Part shown: piece after piece, positions 1-9,277 of the stretch
How the letters are laid out: each line of letters opens with the position of its first letter
Position numbering within the stretch: position 1 is the first letter of the stretch
Source: DASRAJ01 sp035638255
GTDB taxonomy: Bacteria; Bacteroidota; Bacteroidia; Chitinophagales; UBA10324
DNA: 64,000 nt
Reading direction: 5' to 3'
Assembly (NCBI GenBank): GCA_035638255.1
Contig: DASRAJ010000155.1
Span: 1 to 64,000 of the forward strand
The notes under the pieces: generated by a model
The model's database searches: none
The model's input: the letters and a program-made list of their open reading frames with translations, nothing else
What the model was told of the DNA's origin: nothing
Program-made: the position numbers and the translations under genes

Positions 1-320
1 ACGGCATACGAGATGAATTTGAACCCTCGTGTTTCATCAAAGCGTTGCGCTGCTTTAATGAGACCGAGATTTCCTTCGTTGATCAGGTCACTGAGTGAGA
101 GACCCTGGTTCTGGTACTGCTTGGCAACAGAGACTACGAACCGCAGGTTGGCCTTGGTGAGCCGCTCGAGAGCATTCTGATCGCCTTGCTTAATTTTTTT
201 TGCTAACTCTACTTCTTCTTCGGGAGTGAGCAGGTCTACTTTTCCAATTTCCTGCAGGTACTTTTCGAGTGATTGAGATTCACGGTTGGTGATTGACTTG
301 GTAATTTTTAGCTGGCGCAT
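1..320 (-). CDS. rpoD: RNA polymerase sigma factor RpoD, N-terminal part (runs off the window)
   Basis: Translating the minus strand from the ATG at 320 gives a protein beginning MRQLKITKSITNRESQSLEK, with the region 1.2 motif YLQEIGKVDLLTPEEEVELA and the region 2.1-2.2 core (RFVVSVAKQYQNQGL, DLINEGNLGLIKAAQRFDE). This is the primary sigma-70 factor, which directs core RNA polymerase to housekeeping promoters. It lacks the long acidic region 1.1 of proteobacterial RpoD and starts almost at region 1.2, as is usual for the roughly 290-residue Bacteroidota RpoD. Only about 106 residues are visible; regions 2.3 to 4 lie before base 1. A TAnnTTTG box sits about 25 bp upstream of the start. Confidence 0.93.
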   Translation of the reverse strand, partial: MRQLKITKSITNRESQSLEKYLQEIGKVDLLTPEEEVELAKKIKQGDQNALERLTKANLRFVVSVAKQYQNQGLSLSDLINEGNLGLIKAAQRFDETRGFKFISYA

Positions 321-345
321 GAAGGTGGGATTTTGGTGGTGTGGG

Positions 346-353
346 CAAATATA
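346..353 (-). promoter_or_regulatory. Possible rpoD promoter -7 box (TATATTTG)
   Basis: On the minus strand the octamer TATATTTG matches the Bacteroidota -7 consensus TAnnTTTG exactly and lies about 25 bp before the rpoD ATG. TTG triplets occur upstream, but the nearest is 24 bp away, longer than the usual 17-20, so the -33 half is weak. Confidence 0.45.
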
Positions 354-507
354 TGCCATGAAGGGCATTCACCTGTTCAACAATTTTTGCCATTTTCTTT
401 CTTCCTCCCAATTGCAATGCCAACATACTTAAAAGTTTGTTTTGCCGGTAATCACTATTTCCCCTGTAAGAATCTGTTTTGAAATGATTAAGAAAATTTA
501 CTTGTGC

Positions 508-557
508 GCCTGTCATCCTAAGTCCCGCGCATCGGGATGGAAGGATGTGCGAAAGGC
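508..557. repeat. Nested palindromic repeat (REP-like hairpin)
   Basis: Complementary blocks pair in order: GCC (508-510) with GGC (555-557), CATCCT (514-519) with AGGATG (542-547), and TCCCG (523-527) with CGGGA (533-537), around the loop CGCAT. The layout resembles the small interspersed palindromes common between genes in environmental Bacteroidota. It is not followed by a T-run, so it is unlikely to be a simple terminator. Confidence 0.6.
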
Positions 558-631
558 CTCTTGTAATGCAGTTCGATTCTATTCCTAATGACATATTTCC
601 CCAGCCCCTAAGGCAAGTACCTACGCATCAT

Positions 632-669
632 CGAGTGTGAGAGGATTCTCCCTTCATGGAGTTAGAGGG
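632..669. repeat. Half copy of the ~90 bp palindromic repeat seen at 32782 and 58646
   Basis: The stretch from CGAGTGTGAG through TTCTCCCTTCATGGAGTTAG to AGGG aligns with the right half of the element at 58646-58735 with a few mismatches. The left arm is badly decayed. Confidence 0.5.
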
Positions 670-853
670 TGAAGTGTCATTGCCAATGAACTCGATTTGA
701 AAAAACACTTTGCGCTCACTATGACAGCCAATTGAACCATTTCAAAACAGCCTCTAATTTCTTATTGCCTGACCTCTGCGCAATTAGTTTTTTTTATTTA
801 GATCATATTTCTACTTTGCGTCGCTTCGCATCGGTGAAGAAAAAAATCCCTGA

Positions 854-1249
854 ATGAAATCAACACAACAAAAAAATATAAAGTACACGCTGGAGATTGT
901 AATCAGGTCTTCACCCACAATCTTGTTTGACTTTCTCTCTACCCCATCCGGTTTGGCGCAGTGGTTTGCAGATCGCGTAAATGTTCGGCAGGATAACTTT
1001 ATTTTTTACTGGGAAGGAAATTCACAGAAAGCAAAAATTATGGATCAGAAGGAAAATGAATTGATACGTTTTCGCTGGGAAGACAGTCCGCCTGACGAAT
1101 ATTTTGAGTTCAGAATTACTGCCACAGAAATTACAGGCGATACTGTCCTTCTGATTACTGATTTTGCTCACCCGAATGAGTTGGAAGAAGATCAAATGCT
1201 CTGGAATAGCGAGGTGCATGAATTGACAGCACGGCTTGGTGGATTGTGA
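854..1249 (+). CDS. START-like (SRPBCC/AHSA1-type) domain protein
   Basis: A 131-residue protein with the START-like signature of a small Bacteroidota family: LSTPSGLAQWFADRVNVRQD early, then FRWEDSPPDEYFEFRI and TGDTVLLITDFAHPNELEED. The SRPBCC helix-grip fold makes a hydrophobic pocket; the ligand of this family is not known to me. Length fits the family (about 125-130). It lies in the order START-like protein, unknown gene, LptF/G permease, which suggests but does not prove an envelope or lipid link. The ATG at 854 is the only sensible start. The protein is predicted cytoplasmic, with no signal peptide. Confidence 0.85.
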   Translation: MKSTQQKNIKYTLEIVIRSSPTILFDFLSTPSGLAQWFADRVNVRQDNFIFYWEGNSQKAKIMDQKENELIRFRWEDSPPDEYFEFRITATEITGDTVLLITDFAHPNELEEDQMLWNSEVHELTARLGGL

Positions 1250-1267
1250 GGAGGACGTGTGACTCGT

Positions 1268-1312
1268 GGATGTGAGACTTGCGGATGTGAGACTTATGGA
1301 TGTGAGATTGGT
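1268..1312. repeat. Three 15-bp tandem repeats (GGATGTGAGACTTGC type)
   Basis: Units begin at 1268, 1283 and 1298; the third has drifted (GAGATTGGT). The block sits just after the START-like stop codon and is one of several low-complexity blocks in the gaps of this window. Confidence 0.7.
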
Positions 1313-1381
1313 GGAGTTAAGATTTAAGACGAAAGAATCGTATTTTGAGAGTCGTATTATGTATATCGTATATTGTGAATG

Positions 1382-1990
1382 CTAACCCTCTGTGACAAGG
1401 CGTGCAAACAATTCGAATGATTCGGCAGAAAACACTGGCAGCCGGTTAATTTGACTCACCGGAATTTTTCTCGCCACCTTCAGAAATTCCTGCCTCGCTA
1501 AAATGGATGCCGTTTCTTTTTTGCTCAACAAGTGCAGAGACAGAAAATTTTCATTTTCAAAATGATGAAGCCACGGGGATGCATTTACGCACACGGAAAC
1601 TTCTTGCCTTTTCAACACCGATAAATGATGGAGCAAATTTTCTTTTGCAGAAGAAAGCTGTTCTCCCGAAATCAGCAACGTACAGCTCGCGAAATTTCCC
1701 CACCAGACCATCGTTCTGAACGCAAACATTCTTTCTGAAGAAAACAAGCGCGGGAAATCAAGTATGATAAAGGGAAGCCCGAGATAGTTCTCTCCCTTTG
1801 TAATCTTTCCCGTGCTAATGTCTGTTCCTTTCGGAAAAGGAATTTTTTTGAATGATGATGTAGATTGAATTGCCTTTACCGTTTCTGAAAGCTGATGAAA
1901 AATTTTTTCGGTAATGATTCTCTTTGTACGAAAGAAGGATTCTTCCTTCAGCAACTGTATCTCTTTTTTAGAAAATAGGATTGATTGCAT
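1382..1990 (-). CDS. Uncharacterised Bacteroidota protein (about 200 residues)
   Basis: A 202-residue protein read from ATG at 1990. It has no signal peptide or obvious membrane segment. The central block GENYLGLPFIILDFPRLFS followed by FAFRTMVWWGNFASCTLLI looks like a conserved family core, and I recognise it as a recurring hypothetical family in Bacteroidota without a known activity. It is convergent with the START-like gene and divergent from the LptF/G permease, with 84 bp between the two starts that contain GTGAATCGT-type repeats. No catalytic motif can be named. Confidence 0.65.
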   Translation of the reverse strand: MQSILFSKKEIQLLKEESFFRTKRIITEKIFHQLSETVKAIQSTSSFKKIPFPKGTDISTGKITKGENYLGLPFIILDFPRLFSSERMFAFRTMVWWGNFASCTLLISGEQLSSAKENLLHHLSVLKRQEVSVCVNASPWLHHFENENFLSLHLLSKKETASILARQEFLKVARKIPVSQINRLPVFSAESFELFARLVTEG

Positions 1991-1993
1991 AAA

Positions 1994-2032
1994 GGTGAGA
2001 ATCGTGAATCGTGTTATGTGAATCGTGAATCG
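1994..2032. repeat. Degenerate GTGAATCGT tandem repeat
   Basis: GAATCGT or GTGAATCGT occurs four to five times in about 40 bp in the divergent gap before the LptF/G gene. Confidence 0.65.
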
Positions 2033-2074
2033 TAAATTGAGTTTACCACAAGCAGTATCTTTAAGCCCTCTTAC

Positions 2075-3604
2075 ATGACTGTGGAATCTCCGGCTGCTAA
2101 AAGTATTGAAAGTAATTTTTCACCAGGATTGATTCCCGGGAATAAAAAATCGTCCCGAAAAAATTTCTTTGGTGTTCGCACACTCGATTTTTACCTGCTG
2201 AAGACTTTTATCCCTCCATTCATTGTCATCTTCTTCATCACCCTCTTCGTACTGATCATGCAATTCCTGTGGGTGTATGTAGATGATTTGGTGGGCAAAG
2301 GACTTTCATTTTTCGTGATTGCGCAGTTGCTGTTTTTTGCTTCAGCGAGTCTGGTTCCTCTTGCCCTGCCACTTGCTGTGCTGCTTGCTTCCATGATGAC
2401 GATGGGGAATCTTGCCGAGCACTATGAACTCACATCACTAAAATCATCCGGACTGTCTCTTTTAAGGGTGGTGCGTTCGCTATTGTTGCTTTCGATACTG
2501 CTATGCGGTGCAGCGCTTGCTTTTGCGAACTATGCACTGCCGGTGGCAAACCTCAAATTCGGATCACTGCTTTATGATATCCGGCAGCAGCGTCCCGCTC
2601 TCAATATCAAGCAGGGAGTTTTCTACAATGAAATTGATGGCTACAGCATTCTGGTGGGAAAGAAAGATGCTGACAACAGGACATTGCACAACGTAATGAT
2701 TTACGATCACACCCGCGGCAAGGGAGATGATTACGTGATCACGGCAGAAACCGGTAAAATGTACCTGACTCAAGACAAGCGCTACATGGTTCTTCAATTG
2801 TACAGAGGACATCAATACCAGGAACTAAACCCCACGGCACGACCCGGAAAAAAATATGAGCAGACGAGAACATCATTCAGGGAGTGGCGCAAAACATTTG
2901 ACCTGTCGGCATTTGCATTGAGCCGAACGGATGAGCGATTGTTTAAGGAAGATTACAAAATGCAAAACCTGCGGCAACTGAAATTTTCTATTGACACGGT
3001 GAAAATGGAAATAGCATCGAACAGCAGGCAGGCGAAGATTTTCACTCGGCCTTTCTACACATTTATCCGCACCAATCTTGACAGCATCAATAAGCATTCT
3101 AATCCTTCGGATTCGGTTGTGCAGCGTTCCGCTGTTGATTCATTCACCATCATCAACAAGGCGCTCAATAGCGCGCGCAACGTAAAAGGATATGTTGAAT
3201 ACACAGCTAAAACCCAGGAAAGCAAAATTGGAGTGCTGCGCCGTTTTGAAATTGAGTGGGAAAGAAAATTTGTATTGTCATTTGCCTGCTTTGTTTTGTT
3301 CCTGATAGGAGTGTCATTGGGCGCCATCATTCGTATCGGGGGATTCGGGTTGCCATTTGTGATCTCCGTTTTCTTCTTTATCATCTTTTATGTGCTCTCG
3401 ATAGCAGGAGAGAAGATGGCGAAGGAAGGAGCGCTCTCTCCGTTTTGGGGCATGTGGTTTTCTACTGTTATTCTTTTTCCGCTTGCTATATATCTTATGT
3501 ACAAGGCCAACCGGGATTCGGCATTGTTGAATTCAGAGGCATACATTATCTTCTTCAAAAAATTATTCAGAAGGAAGGAAATTATTGAAAGGGAAGTATT
3601 GTAG
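2075..3604 (+). CDS. LPS export permease, LptF/LptG (YjgP/YjgQ) family
   Basis: A 509-residue inner-membrane protein. Its N-terminal membrane block has three hydrophobic segments (about residues 45-70, 85-115, 125-155) and its C-terminal block has three more (about 395-415, 420-445, 455-480). Between them is a long soluble region, the periplasmic jellyroll typical of LptF/LptG. The family forms the LptB2FG transporter, which pulls LPS from the inner membrane into the Lpt bridge. The C-terminal motif SFACFVLFLIGVSLGAIIR is characteristic. The middle region is longer than in E. coli LptF (366 residues), as is common in Bacteroidota. The sequence does not decide between LptF and LptG, so no symbol is given. 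Confidence 0.9.
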   Translation: MTVESPAAKSIESNFSPGLIPGNKKSSRKNFFGVRTLDFYLLKTFIPPFIVIFFITLFVLIMQFLWVYVDDLVGKGLSFFVIAQLLFFASASLVPLALPLAVLLASMMTMGNLAEHYELTSLKSSGLSLLRVVRSLLLLSILLCGAALAFANYALPVANLKFGSLLYDIRQQRPALNIKQGVFYNEIDGYSILVGKKDADNRTLHNVMIYDHTRGKGDDYVITAETGKMYLTQDKRYMVLQLYRGHQYQELNPTARPGKKYEQTRTSFREWRKTFDLSAFALSRTDERLFKEDYKMQNLRQLKFSIDTVKMEIASNSRQAKIFTRPFYTFIRTNLDSINKHSNPSDSVVQRSAVDSFTIINKALNSARNVKGYVEYTAKTQESKIGVLRRFEIEWERKFVLSFACFVLFLIGVSLGAIIRIGGFGLPFVISVFFFIIFYVLSIAGEKMAKEGALSPFWGMWFSTVILFPLAIYLMYKANRDSALLNSEAYIIFFKKLFRRKEIIEREVL

Positions 3605-3795
3605 ATCACGACTCATTCAATAGGACTACCTTACAAGAAATTCTGTAGTGAAAAAGAGAAACTTACAGTCATATTCTATTGGGTTACATCAACAACTCTC
3701 AAGTGAAATTTGTCGTGGCGCCATTTACGGGCATGCCAAATAAAATGATTTAAGAAAGGGGAATTTTGATTCACCAGATAGTCACAAATAATAAA

Positions 3796-4479
3796 ATGAA
3801 ACAATTAACTATTTTATTTACGCTATCATTCTTGTTCGTTTATCAAATGTCGTTTTCACAAAATTGGGGTGGTCAGGGAAAATTCAATGTGGGATTTGCC
3901 ATGCAGTATCCCTCAGTCACTGGCAGCATTACCTATCCTTTCCAGGACGGATCATTACCCGAGGATATAACCATCACTGATCCTGTGAGTGAAGGAGCAC
4001 TGACGTTTGGGGCGTCATTCTGGTATAATCAACCTATCTATCGCCTGACCGATAATTTTTCGATTGGGAATACTACTGATGCAATTCCGAGTGTTGGGGC
4101 AACAGGTTTCGCCGGTTCACTTTCCAGCTTTATAACGATTCGATTTGGAAATGGAGATCGCGATGAAAGCGAAAGTAAGTTTGGTGCCGGCTTGGGCTTT
4201 GGGGTTCAATTAATGGGAGCATACCTTGAGGGAGAAAATTTTTCATATCCTTCCACCAATCAGTTCGGAAAATATGGTTCTGAGAGTGGCGGATTTCCAA
4301 CTTACATTGGTGCTTATGCGCGGCCTGCTTTCATTGCAGATATTTATTTTGGACGCCTCAAACTAAAATTGAATTACCAACTCGGCAAATACAAAGACCC
4401 GCTTGGTAATGGTGAAGTTCCGGATGAAAATTGGACCAACGTTGCAGTGACAATAGGATTTCAATTTGGGAATAAATAA
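3796..4479 (+). CDS. Secreted or outer-membrane beta-rich protein, unknown function
   Basis: The start is set at the ATG at 3796 rather than an upstream TTG, because it opens directly into a signal peptide: MKQLTILFTLSFLFVYQMSFSQ, probably cleaved after FSQ. The mature part, about 205 residues, alternates small and aromatic residues (FNVGFAMQYP, FGAGLGFGVQLMGAYL, FGRLKLKLNYQLGKY, VAVTIGFQFGNK) and ends in a strand closing with F-x-F, the pattern of small outer-membrane beta-barrels. There is no T9SS tail. Function is unknown. It is a single gene between the LptF/G permease and smc. Confidence 0.7.
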   Translation: MKQLTILFTLSFLFVYQMSFSQNWGGQGKFNVGFAMQYPSVTGSITYPFQDGSLPEDITITDPVSEGALTFGASFWYNQPIYRLTDNFSIGNTTDAIPSVGATGFAGSLSSFITIRFGNGDRDESESKFGAGLGFGVQLMGAYLEGENFSYPSTNQFGKYGSESGGFPTYIGAYARPAFIADIYFGRLKLKLNYQLGKYKDPLGNGEVPDENWTNVAVTIGFQFGNK

Positions 4480-4640
4480 GAATGAGTAGGCTGCCCCACG
4501 ATATTTCCCATTCCTCTAAATCGCCTCGGGAGATAGTATCGTTTGCGCCATTGAAGTAGAAAAACTTTTACTTTTCCACATATCCACACCACCCAATTTT
4601 CCCTATGACTAAGCACTAACTTCGCACAAAACAATTTTCG

Positions 4641-7600
4641 ATGCGCTTAGTAAGCTTAGAGATAAAAGGATTCAAAAGTTTCCCGGAAAAAACAACGATC
4701 AACTTCAATGACTCCATCACAGGCGTTGTTGGTCCTAATGGTTGCGGCAAATCGAATATTGTAGATGCCATTCGCTGGGTATTAGGTGAACAGAAAACCA
4801 CCATGCTTCGATCCGAAAAAATGGAGAACATCATCTTCAATGGAACCAAGCAGCGCAAAGCATCATCACTCGCCGAGGTAGCCCTCACGTTTGAAAATGA
4901 TCGCAATCTTCTTCCCACCGAATATCATAAAATCACCATCTCGCGACACTACTTCCGAAATGGTGACAGTGAATACAAGCTCAACGGAATTTCCTGCCGT
5001 CTCAAAGACATCACTTCACTTTTTCTCGACACCGGCATCAGTAGTGATTCGTATGCCATTATTGAATTGGGAATGGTGGAAGAAATTCTTCATGACAAAG
5101 ATCACTCCCGCAGGAAATTATTTGAGCAGGCGGCCGGTATTTCTAAATACAAAGCGAGAAAGAAAGAAACCCTCAGCAAACTCGAAGCAACGCAACTGGA
5201 TTTGAATAGGGTGGATGACCTGCTTTTTGAAATTGAAAATAATTTGAAGGCACTCGAAAGCCAGGCGCGAAAAACAGAACGCTACTATAAACTGAAAGAA
5301 GAATACCGGGCGCTCAGCATTGAGCTTGCCTTGTTCACCCTCGAAGGATTTAAAAAATCATTTGCGCAATTGCAGCAGCAGCAACAACAGGAAGAGGATA
5401 AAAAACTAAAGATTGAAACGGAAGTATCATCACTCGAAGCAACTCTGGAGAAAGAAAAGGTTGACAACATAGCGAAGGAAAAGCGAATGATTGCGGCACA
5501 AAAAGAATTAAATGATTTTGTTACTGCAATCAAGCAGAAAGAAAATGAGAAAAATATTTTTTCCGAGAACCTGAAGTTCCAAAAAGATAAACAACTAAAT
5601 CTCTCCTCTCAAATACACAAAGCGAATGATGATCTGAAGCAGATCACTTCGGGTATTAATTCACTCGCATCGGAGAAAAACCAGGAGTCACATACGCTGA
5701 CTTCGATGATGCAGGAACTGGAAATTGCGAAACAAGTGCTGAGCAATGTGAAAGAGGATCATGCGGGAATTAAGTCAAGGCTGGAAGAACAAACTGCATT
5801 AATGCGCGGGGTGGAAAAAGAAATTGCAGAGGTGGAAAAGAACATTACGATCAGGGATGTACAGAAACAAAATCTTCAGCAGGAAAAAGAGCGCAGTACC
5901 TCTGAATTTACAAATCGCCAGCAGGAACATGAACGGTTGCAAAATGAGATGAATGATTTGCGCAGTGAAGAGCAGCACAAAAAACAAATCGTGCTTGAAC
6001 TGACACAAGCCGGTGATGAGCTACAGCAGAAAATTAACGGCGCAGAAGAAGAACTCGAAGTGGTGCGTGAAGAGTTGCGCTCCATCCATCGCCATCTCGA
6101 TGCGCGTCAGAATGAATTCAACCTCACCCGCAGTTTCATTGATAACATGGAAGGATTTCCGGAATCCATAAAGTTCCTGAAACAGCATCCGGAGTGGGCT
6201 ACAAATGCCCCGTTGTTGTCTGATATCATTTCATGCCCGGCAGAGTACCGTGTTGCCGTCGAAAATTTCCTCGATCCGTATCTCAACTATTATGTGGTAG
6301 CGGATATGAATGAGGCCATGAATGCCGTGAATCTTCTCAGCAACGCTTCAAAGGGCAGAGCTAATTTTTTTGTGCTGAATGATTTTGAAGAAACACAACA
6401 AAAAGAAATTTCTGCACCGGCAAATTCAATTGCTGCTTTGGAAATTGTGGAGGTGGATACGAAGTTTCGAAAGCTGGTGAACTATCTTCTCGGCGGAGTT
6501 TTCATTTTAAAGGAGGATCCCGATGGATCGGGAGGTGTTGACTTCGGAAGTGTTTCAAAGGATGCTGCGTTGATTTCACGAAGCGGGAAATTCATTCGCT
6601 CGAAGTACAGCGTTTCTGGCGGGCAAGTAGGATCATTCGCTGGCAAGCGTCTCGGAAGAATCAAGAATCTCGAATCGCTGGAATCAGAAATAAAGCAGCA
6701 GCAAGAGAAAGCAACACGCCTGCAAAACCGGATTCAAAATCTTCAGCAGGAATTGTTGGAGTTGAAGAATTCTTCGAAGGATTCAGAACTGGATAATGCG
6801 CGTGAACAACACAACGAGGTGAAGAATCAGTTTACAACCGTCATCACCAAAATTGAAAATCTCGAAAACTTTTTTAGCATGCATCATGATCGCATGCAGC
6901 AAATTGATTTGACTATTGAAACCCTGCTTGGTGAGCAGTCACAATTTCAAAGTCATCACGCTATTCATTCGGATAAGAAAAAAGGATTGCAGCAGTTTCT
7001 GAACGAACTCACCATTTCTTTCAATGAGGCTGAGAAGAAACTGAATGAATCATCTTCTTCCTTCAATGAAAAAAACATTCAGTTCGTACAACAGCAGAAT
7101 AAACATGCCGCCATCGAGCGCGAATTAGAATTTAAAAATCAACAGCAGGTCACAACACAAGAGTTGATCGAATCGAATCAGAATGAGCTAAACAATACCA
7201 TCCAGCTCATTTCAGATTTGGAGCAGAAACTATCCGTTGCTGAAGCAAACATCATCGGGGATTATTCATTGAAAGAACAGAAGGAAAAAACTGCAGCGGA
7301 AGTAGAGCAGGTTTATTATGAAAGCCGCGGAAAGATTCATGAAGTGGAAGAACATATTCGCGCCCATGCAAAGAACCGGGAGCAGTTGGAGCATTTGCTG
7401 AACGAGATTCGCGACAAAGTGACTGAGTTGAAAATTCAACTGAACTCCTTGAAGGATCGCCTAAACATCGAATTCAAAGTGGAGATTGAAGGGCTGATGG
7501 AGCGTGAGCCGGATCCTGATTTGAATCCTGAAGAGCTGCAGCAAAAAGCAGAGCGAATAAAAAACAGGATTGAAACGTATGGCGAAATCAACCCGATGGC

Positions 7601-8183
7601 GATGGAGGCATACAATGAAATGAAGGAGCGACATGACTTCATCGTGAATCAGAAAAACGATTTGATGAATGCGAAGGCATCACTGCTGCAAACGATTGAT
7701 GAAATTGAAAATACTGCCAAAGAGAAATTCATGGAAGCATTCAACGCGGTGAAGGAAAATTTCCGGGGCGTCTTCAAGAGTTTGTTTACCCAGGATGATG
7801 AATGTGATCTCGTTCTTGAAAGTGCGAATGACATTCTCGAATCAAAAATTCAGATCATCGCCAAGCCGAAAGGCAAACGCCCACAGATCATTGATCAGCT
7901 TTCAGGCGGAGAAAAAACGCTGACTGCCATTTCACTTCTCTTTGCACTATACATGTACAAGCCCGCCCCGTTCTGCATACTCGATGAGGTGGATGCGCCT
8001 CTCGATGATGCGAACATTGACAAGTTCAACACCATCATCCGGGACTTCTCTCAGAAATCACAATTCATTCTTGTGACACACAACAAGCAAACGATGAGTG
8101 CGGTGGATGTAATCTATGGAATTACGATGCAGGAGGAAGGAGTGAGTAAAGTGGTGCCGGTGGATTTCAGGAGCTTGAATTGA
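4641..8183 (+). CDS. smc: Chromosome segregation protein SMC
   Basis: A full-length SMC of 1180 residues. The N-terminal ATPase half has Walker A GPNGCGKSNIVDAIRWVLGE (about residues 31-50). Long coiled coils (about 165-500 and 680-1000) flank a hinge (about 510-660) containing SIKFLKQHPEW and LDPYLNYYVV. The C-terminal half has the signature LSGGEKTLTAISLLFALYMY and Walker B FCILDEVDAPLDDAN. SMC forms the condensin-like complex with ScpA and ScpB that compacts and segregates chromosomes. It is transcribed alone; a near-consensus DnaA box (TTTTCCACA, 4573-4581) precedes it, probably by chance. Confidence 0.97.
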   Translation: MRLVSLEIKGFKSFPEKTTINFNDSITGVVGPNGCGKSNIVDAIRWVLGEQKTTMLRSEKMENIIFNGTKQRKASSLAEVALTFENDRNLLPTEYHKITISRHYFRNGDSEYKLNGISCRLKDITSLFLDTGISSDSYAIIELGMVEEILHDKDHSRRKLFEQAAGISKYKARKKETLSKLEATQLDLNRVDDLLFEIENNLKALESQARKTERYYKLKEEYRALSIELALFTLEGFKKSFAQLQQQQQQEEDKKLKIETEVSSLEATLEKEKVDNIAKEKRMIAAQKELNDFVTAIKQKENEKNIFSENLKFQKDKQLNLSSQIHKANDDLKQITSGINSLASEKNQESHTLTSMMQELEIAKQVLSNVKEDHAGIKSRLEEQTALMRGVEKEIAEVEKNITIRDVQKQNLQQEKERSTSEFTNRQQEHERLQNEMNDLRSEEQHKKQIVLELTQAGDELQQKINGAEEELEVVREELRSIHRHLDARQNEFNLTRSFIDNMEGFPESIKFLKQHPEWATNAPLLSDIISCPAEYRVAVENFLDPYLNYYVVADMNEAMNAVNLLSNASKGRANFFVLNDFEETQQKEISAPANSIAALEIVEVDTKFRKLVNYLLGGVFILKEDPDGSGGVDFGSVSKDAALISRSGKFIRSKYSVSGGQVGSFAGKRLGRIKNLESLESEIKQQQEKATRLQNRIQNLQQELLELKNSSKDSELDNAREQHNEVKNQFTTVITKIENLENFFSMHHDRMQQIDLTIETLLGEQSQFQSHHAIHSDKKKGLQQFLNELTISFNEAEKKLNESSSSFNEKNIQFVQQQNKHAAIERELEFKNQQQVTTQELIESNQNELNNTIQLISDLEQKLSVAEANIIGDYSLKEQKEKTAAEVEQVYYESRGKIHEVEEHIRAHAKNREQLEHLLNEIRDKVTELKIQLNSLKDRLNIEFKVEIEGLMEREPDPDLNPEELQQKAERIKNRIETYGEINPMAMEAYNEMKERHDFIVNQKNDLMNAKASLLQTIDEIENTAKEKFMEAFNAVKENFRGVFKSLFTQDDECDLVLESANDILESKIQIIAKPKGKRPQIIDQLSGGEKTLTAISLLFALYMYKPAPFCILDEVDAPLDDANIDKFNTIIRDFSQKSQFILVTHNKQTMSAVDVIYGITMQEEGVSKVVPVDFRSLN

Positions 8184-8184
8184 A

Positions 8185-8895
8185 TTATCTTTTCTTTTTC
8201 TTTTTTTCTTCAAGAAGCTTTTCTGCTCTTGAAATTCTATTTTCTATTTCAATTTGCTTTTTCTTCTTTAAGTCTGATTTGTAATCGTCAAAAGTTTTCT
8301 GAATAATTCCTTTCACTTGCTGCCAGTTCCATGTTCTTAGTGTATTCGGATCAGGACTTGGATCAGCCTGATCAAAGTTGCAGAGCAAACGCAAGACAGT
8401 TTGGGCATCATTGAATGGAAATCTTTTCTTATAGAAAATCAATGCTTGCTTCATAGAGTAATTCTGGAACAATTCTGCGAGATCATAGTAATCTTTTTTT
8501 GTGGCGCGGTCACTCACTGCTTCAAGCTTCATTGCGAAAATGTCTTCGATATGCGCCATGCGAATTCCCTCTTCTACAACAGGCGGATGAATAAATGGTA
8601 TGTTCCACTGTACAACATCCAGCTTGATTCCATGAATCAAACACTTAAAACCAAGTGAAGTGGAAGAAAAATTTGTTGCGTGAGAAATACCGAATTGATT
8701 GATGAGCGCTCGCTCAATTTTCTTTCTGTCAAATTCATGCTCGGTAAAAAGATCAATGTCCTCAGAAATGCGATGACCAAGAAGCAAACCAAGAGCAGTT
8801 CCTCCCACTAATCTGAAATTTGCTAACTCCGGAATCTGCATGAGTTGCTTTACAACGTCCATGCACTCGGGTGTAACTGTTTCCGTGTGTAGCAT
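8185..8895 (-). CDS. Nucleotidyltransferase toxin, AbiEii/AbiGii family
   Basis: A 236-residue protein with the minimal nucleotidyltransferase core: FRLVGGTALGLLLGHR (GG-T) followed by SEDIDLFT, giving the D-x-D metal pair, and later HIEDIFAMKLEAVSDRATKKDYYDLAEL, typical of the AbiEii (DUF1814) family. AbiEii proteins are toxins of type IV abortive-infection modules; those studied act as nucleotidyltransferases on RNA targets. The lysine-rich tail (LEEKKKKKR) is unusual. Its start overlaps the 3' end of the upstream partner by 46 bp, so the two are almost surely translated from one message. It faces smc convergently with essentially no gap. Confidence 0.85.
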   Translation of the reverse strand: MLHTETVTPECMDVVKQLMQIPELANFRLVGGTALGLLLGHRISEDIDLFTEHEFDRKKIERALINQFGISHATNFSSTSLGFKCLIHGIKLDVVQWNIPFIHPPVVEEGIRMAHIEDIFAMKLEAVSDRATKKDYYDLAELFQNYSMKQALIFYKKRFPFNDAQTVLRLLCNFDQADPSPDPNTLRTWNWQQVKGIIQKTFDDYKSDLKKKKQIEIENRISRAEKLLEEKKKKKR

Positions 8896-9149
8896 GCAAA
8901 ACTTTCTTTCGGAATTTTATAGAATGCAGAAGCAAAAGAAATAGTATCGCCGGAAAGATAGCGGGCTGTTGTCAAAATGTCCTTGACAAATTCTTCGCTA
9001 TAGCAGGCATCCACTTCAAGAATTTCATCCAACTTTCCCCTTTCAAAAATCCTTTCAATGATGAACCGCGCATTCTCTTCATAATCCAGCTTCTCAAAAT
9101 CCACATCCCAGAATGCCTGCTTACTTAGTTGTGGTTTAGTCTTCATCAT
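8850..9149 (-). CDS. DUF6922-like protein, putative antitoxin or partner of AbiEii
   Basis: The start is placed at the ATG at 9149 (with a second ATG at 9146), preceded by GAGG, instead of a longer open frame whose first 48 residues are low-complexity. The protein then begins MMKTKPQLSKQAFWDVDFEK and has about 99 residues: LDYEENARFIIERIFERGKLDE and YLSGDTISFASAFYKIPKESF. The FWD motif and layout match the family I know as DUF6922, often found directly before AbiEii-type nucleotidyltransferases. No DNA-binding domain of the AbiEi type is visible, so calling it the antitoxin is inference from position and overlap. Confidence 0.7.
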   Translation of the reverse strand: MMKTKPQLSKQAFWDVDFEKLDYEENARFIIERIFERGKLDEILEVDACYSEEFVKDILTTARYLSGDTISFASAFYKIPKESFACYTRKQLHPSAWTL

Positions 9150-9277
9150 CCTCAAAGTTACCACTTGTTGAAATTCCAATATCCAAATCTCAAATAATTC
9201 AGAATAGAAGTGAAAAACAAAAAATGACTCCCGCAACCCAATAACCCAATACCCTACTACCCAAATAACCCTCACGC

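Larger units (their letters stand above)
321..853. other. Intergenic region between rpoD and the START-like gene, with repeat debris
   Basis: No convincing gene is seen. The stretch holds the rpoD promoter region, a nested palindrome (508-557) and a half copy of a longer palindromic repeat (632-669). A near-consensus TACTTTG at 812-818 may drive the next gene. Open frames here give compositionally odd proteins without homologous character. Confidence 0.6.

Noticed and set aside
280..594. 104-codon minus-strand frame over the rpoD start
   Set aside because: It overlaps rpoD in another frame, runs through a palindromic repeat and has no protein-like pattern.
4573..4589. Two DnaA-box-like nonamers before smc (TTTTCCACA and ATATCCACA)
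   Set aside because: Only two imperfect boxes, without dnaA, dnaN or an AT-rich unwinding cluster nearby; not enough for an origin.
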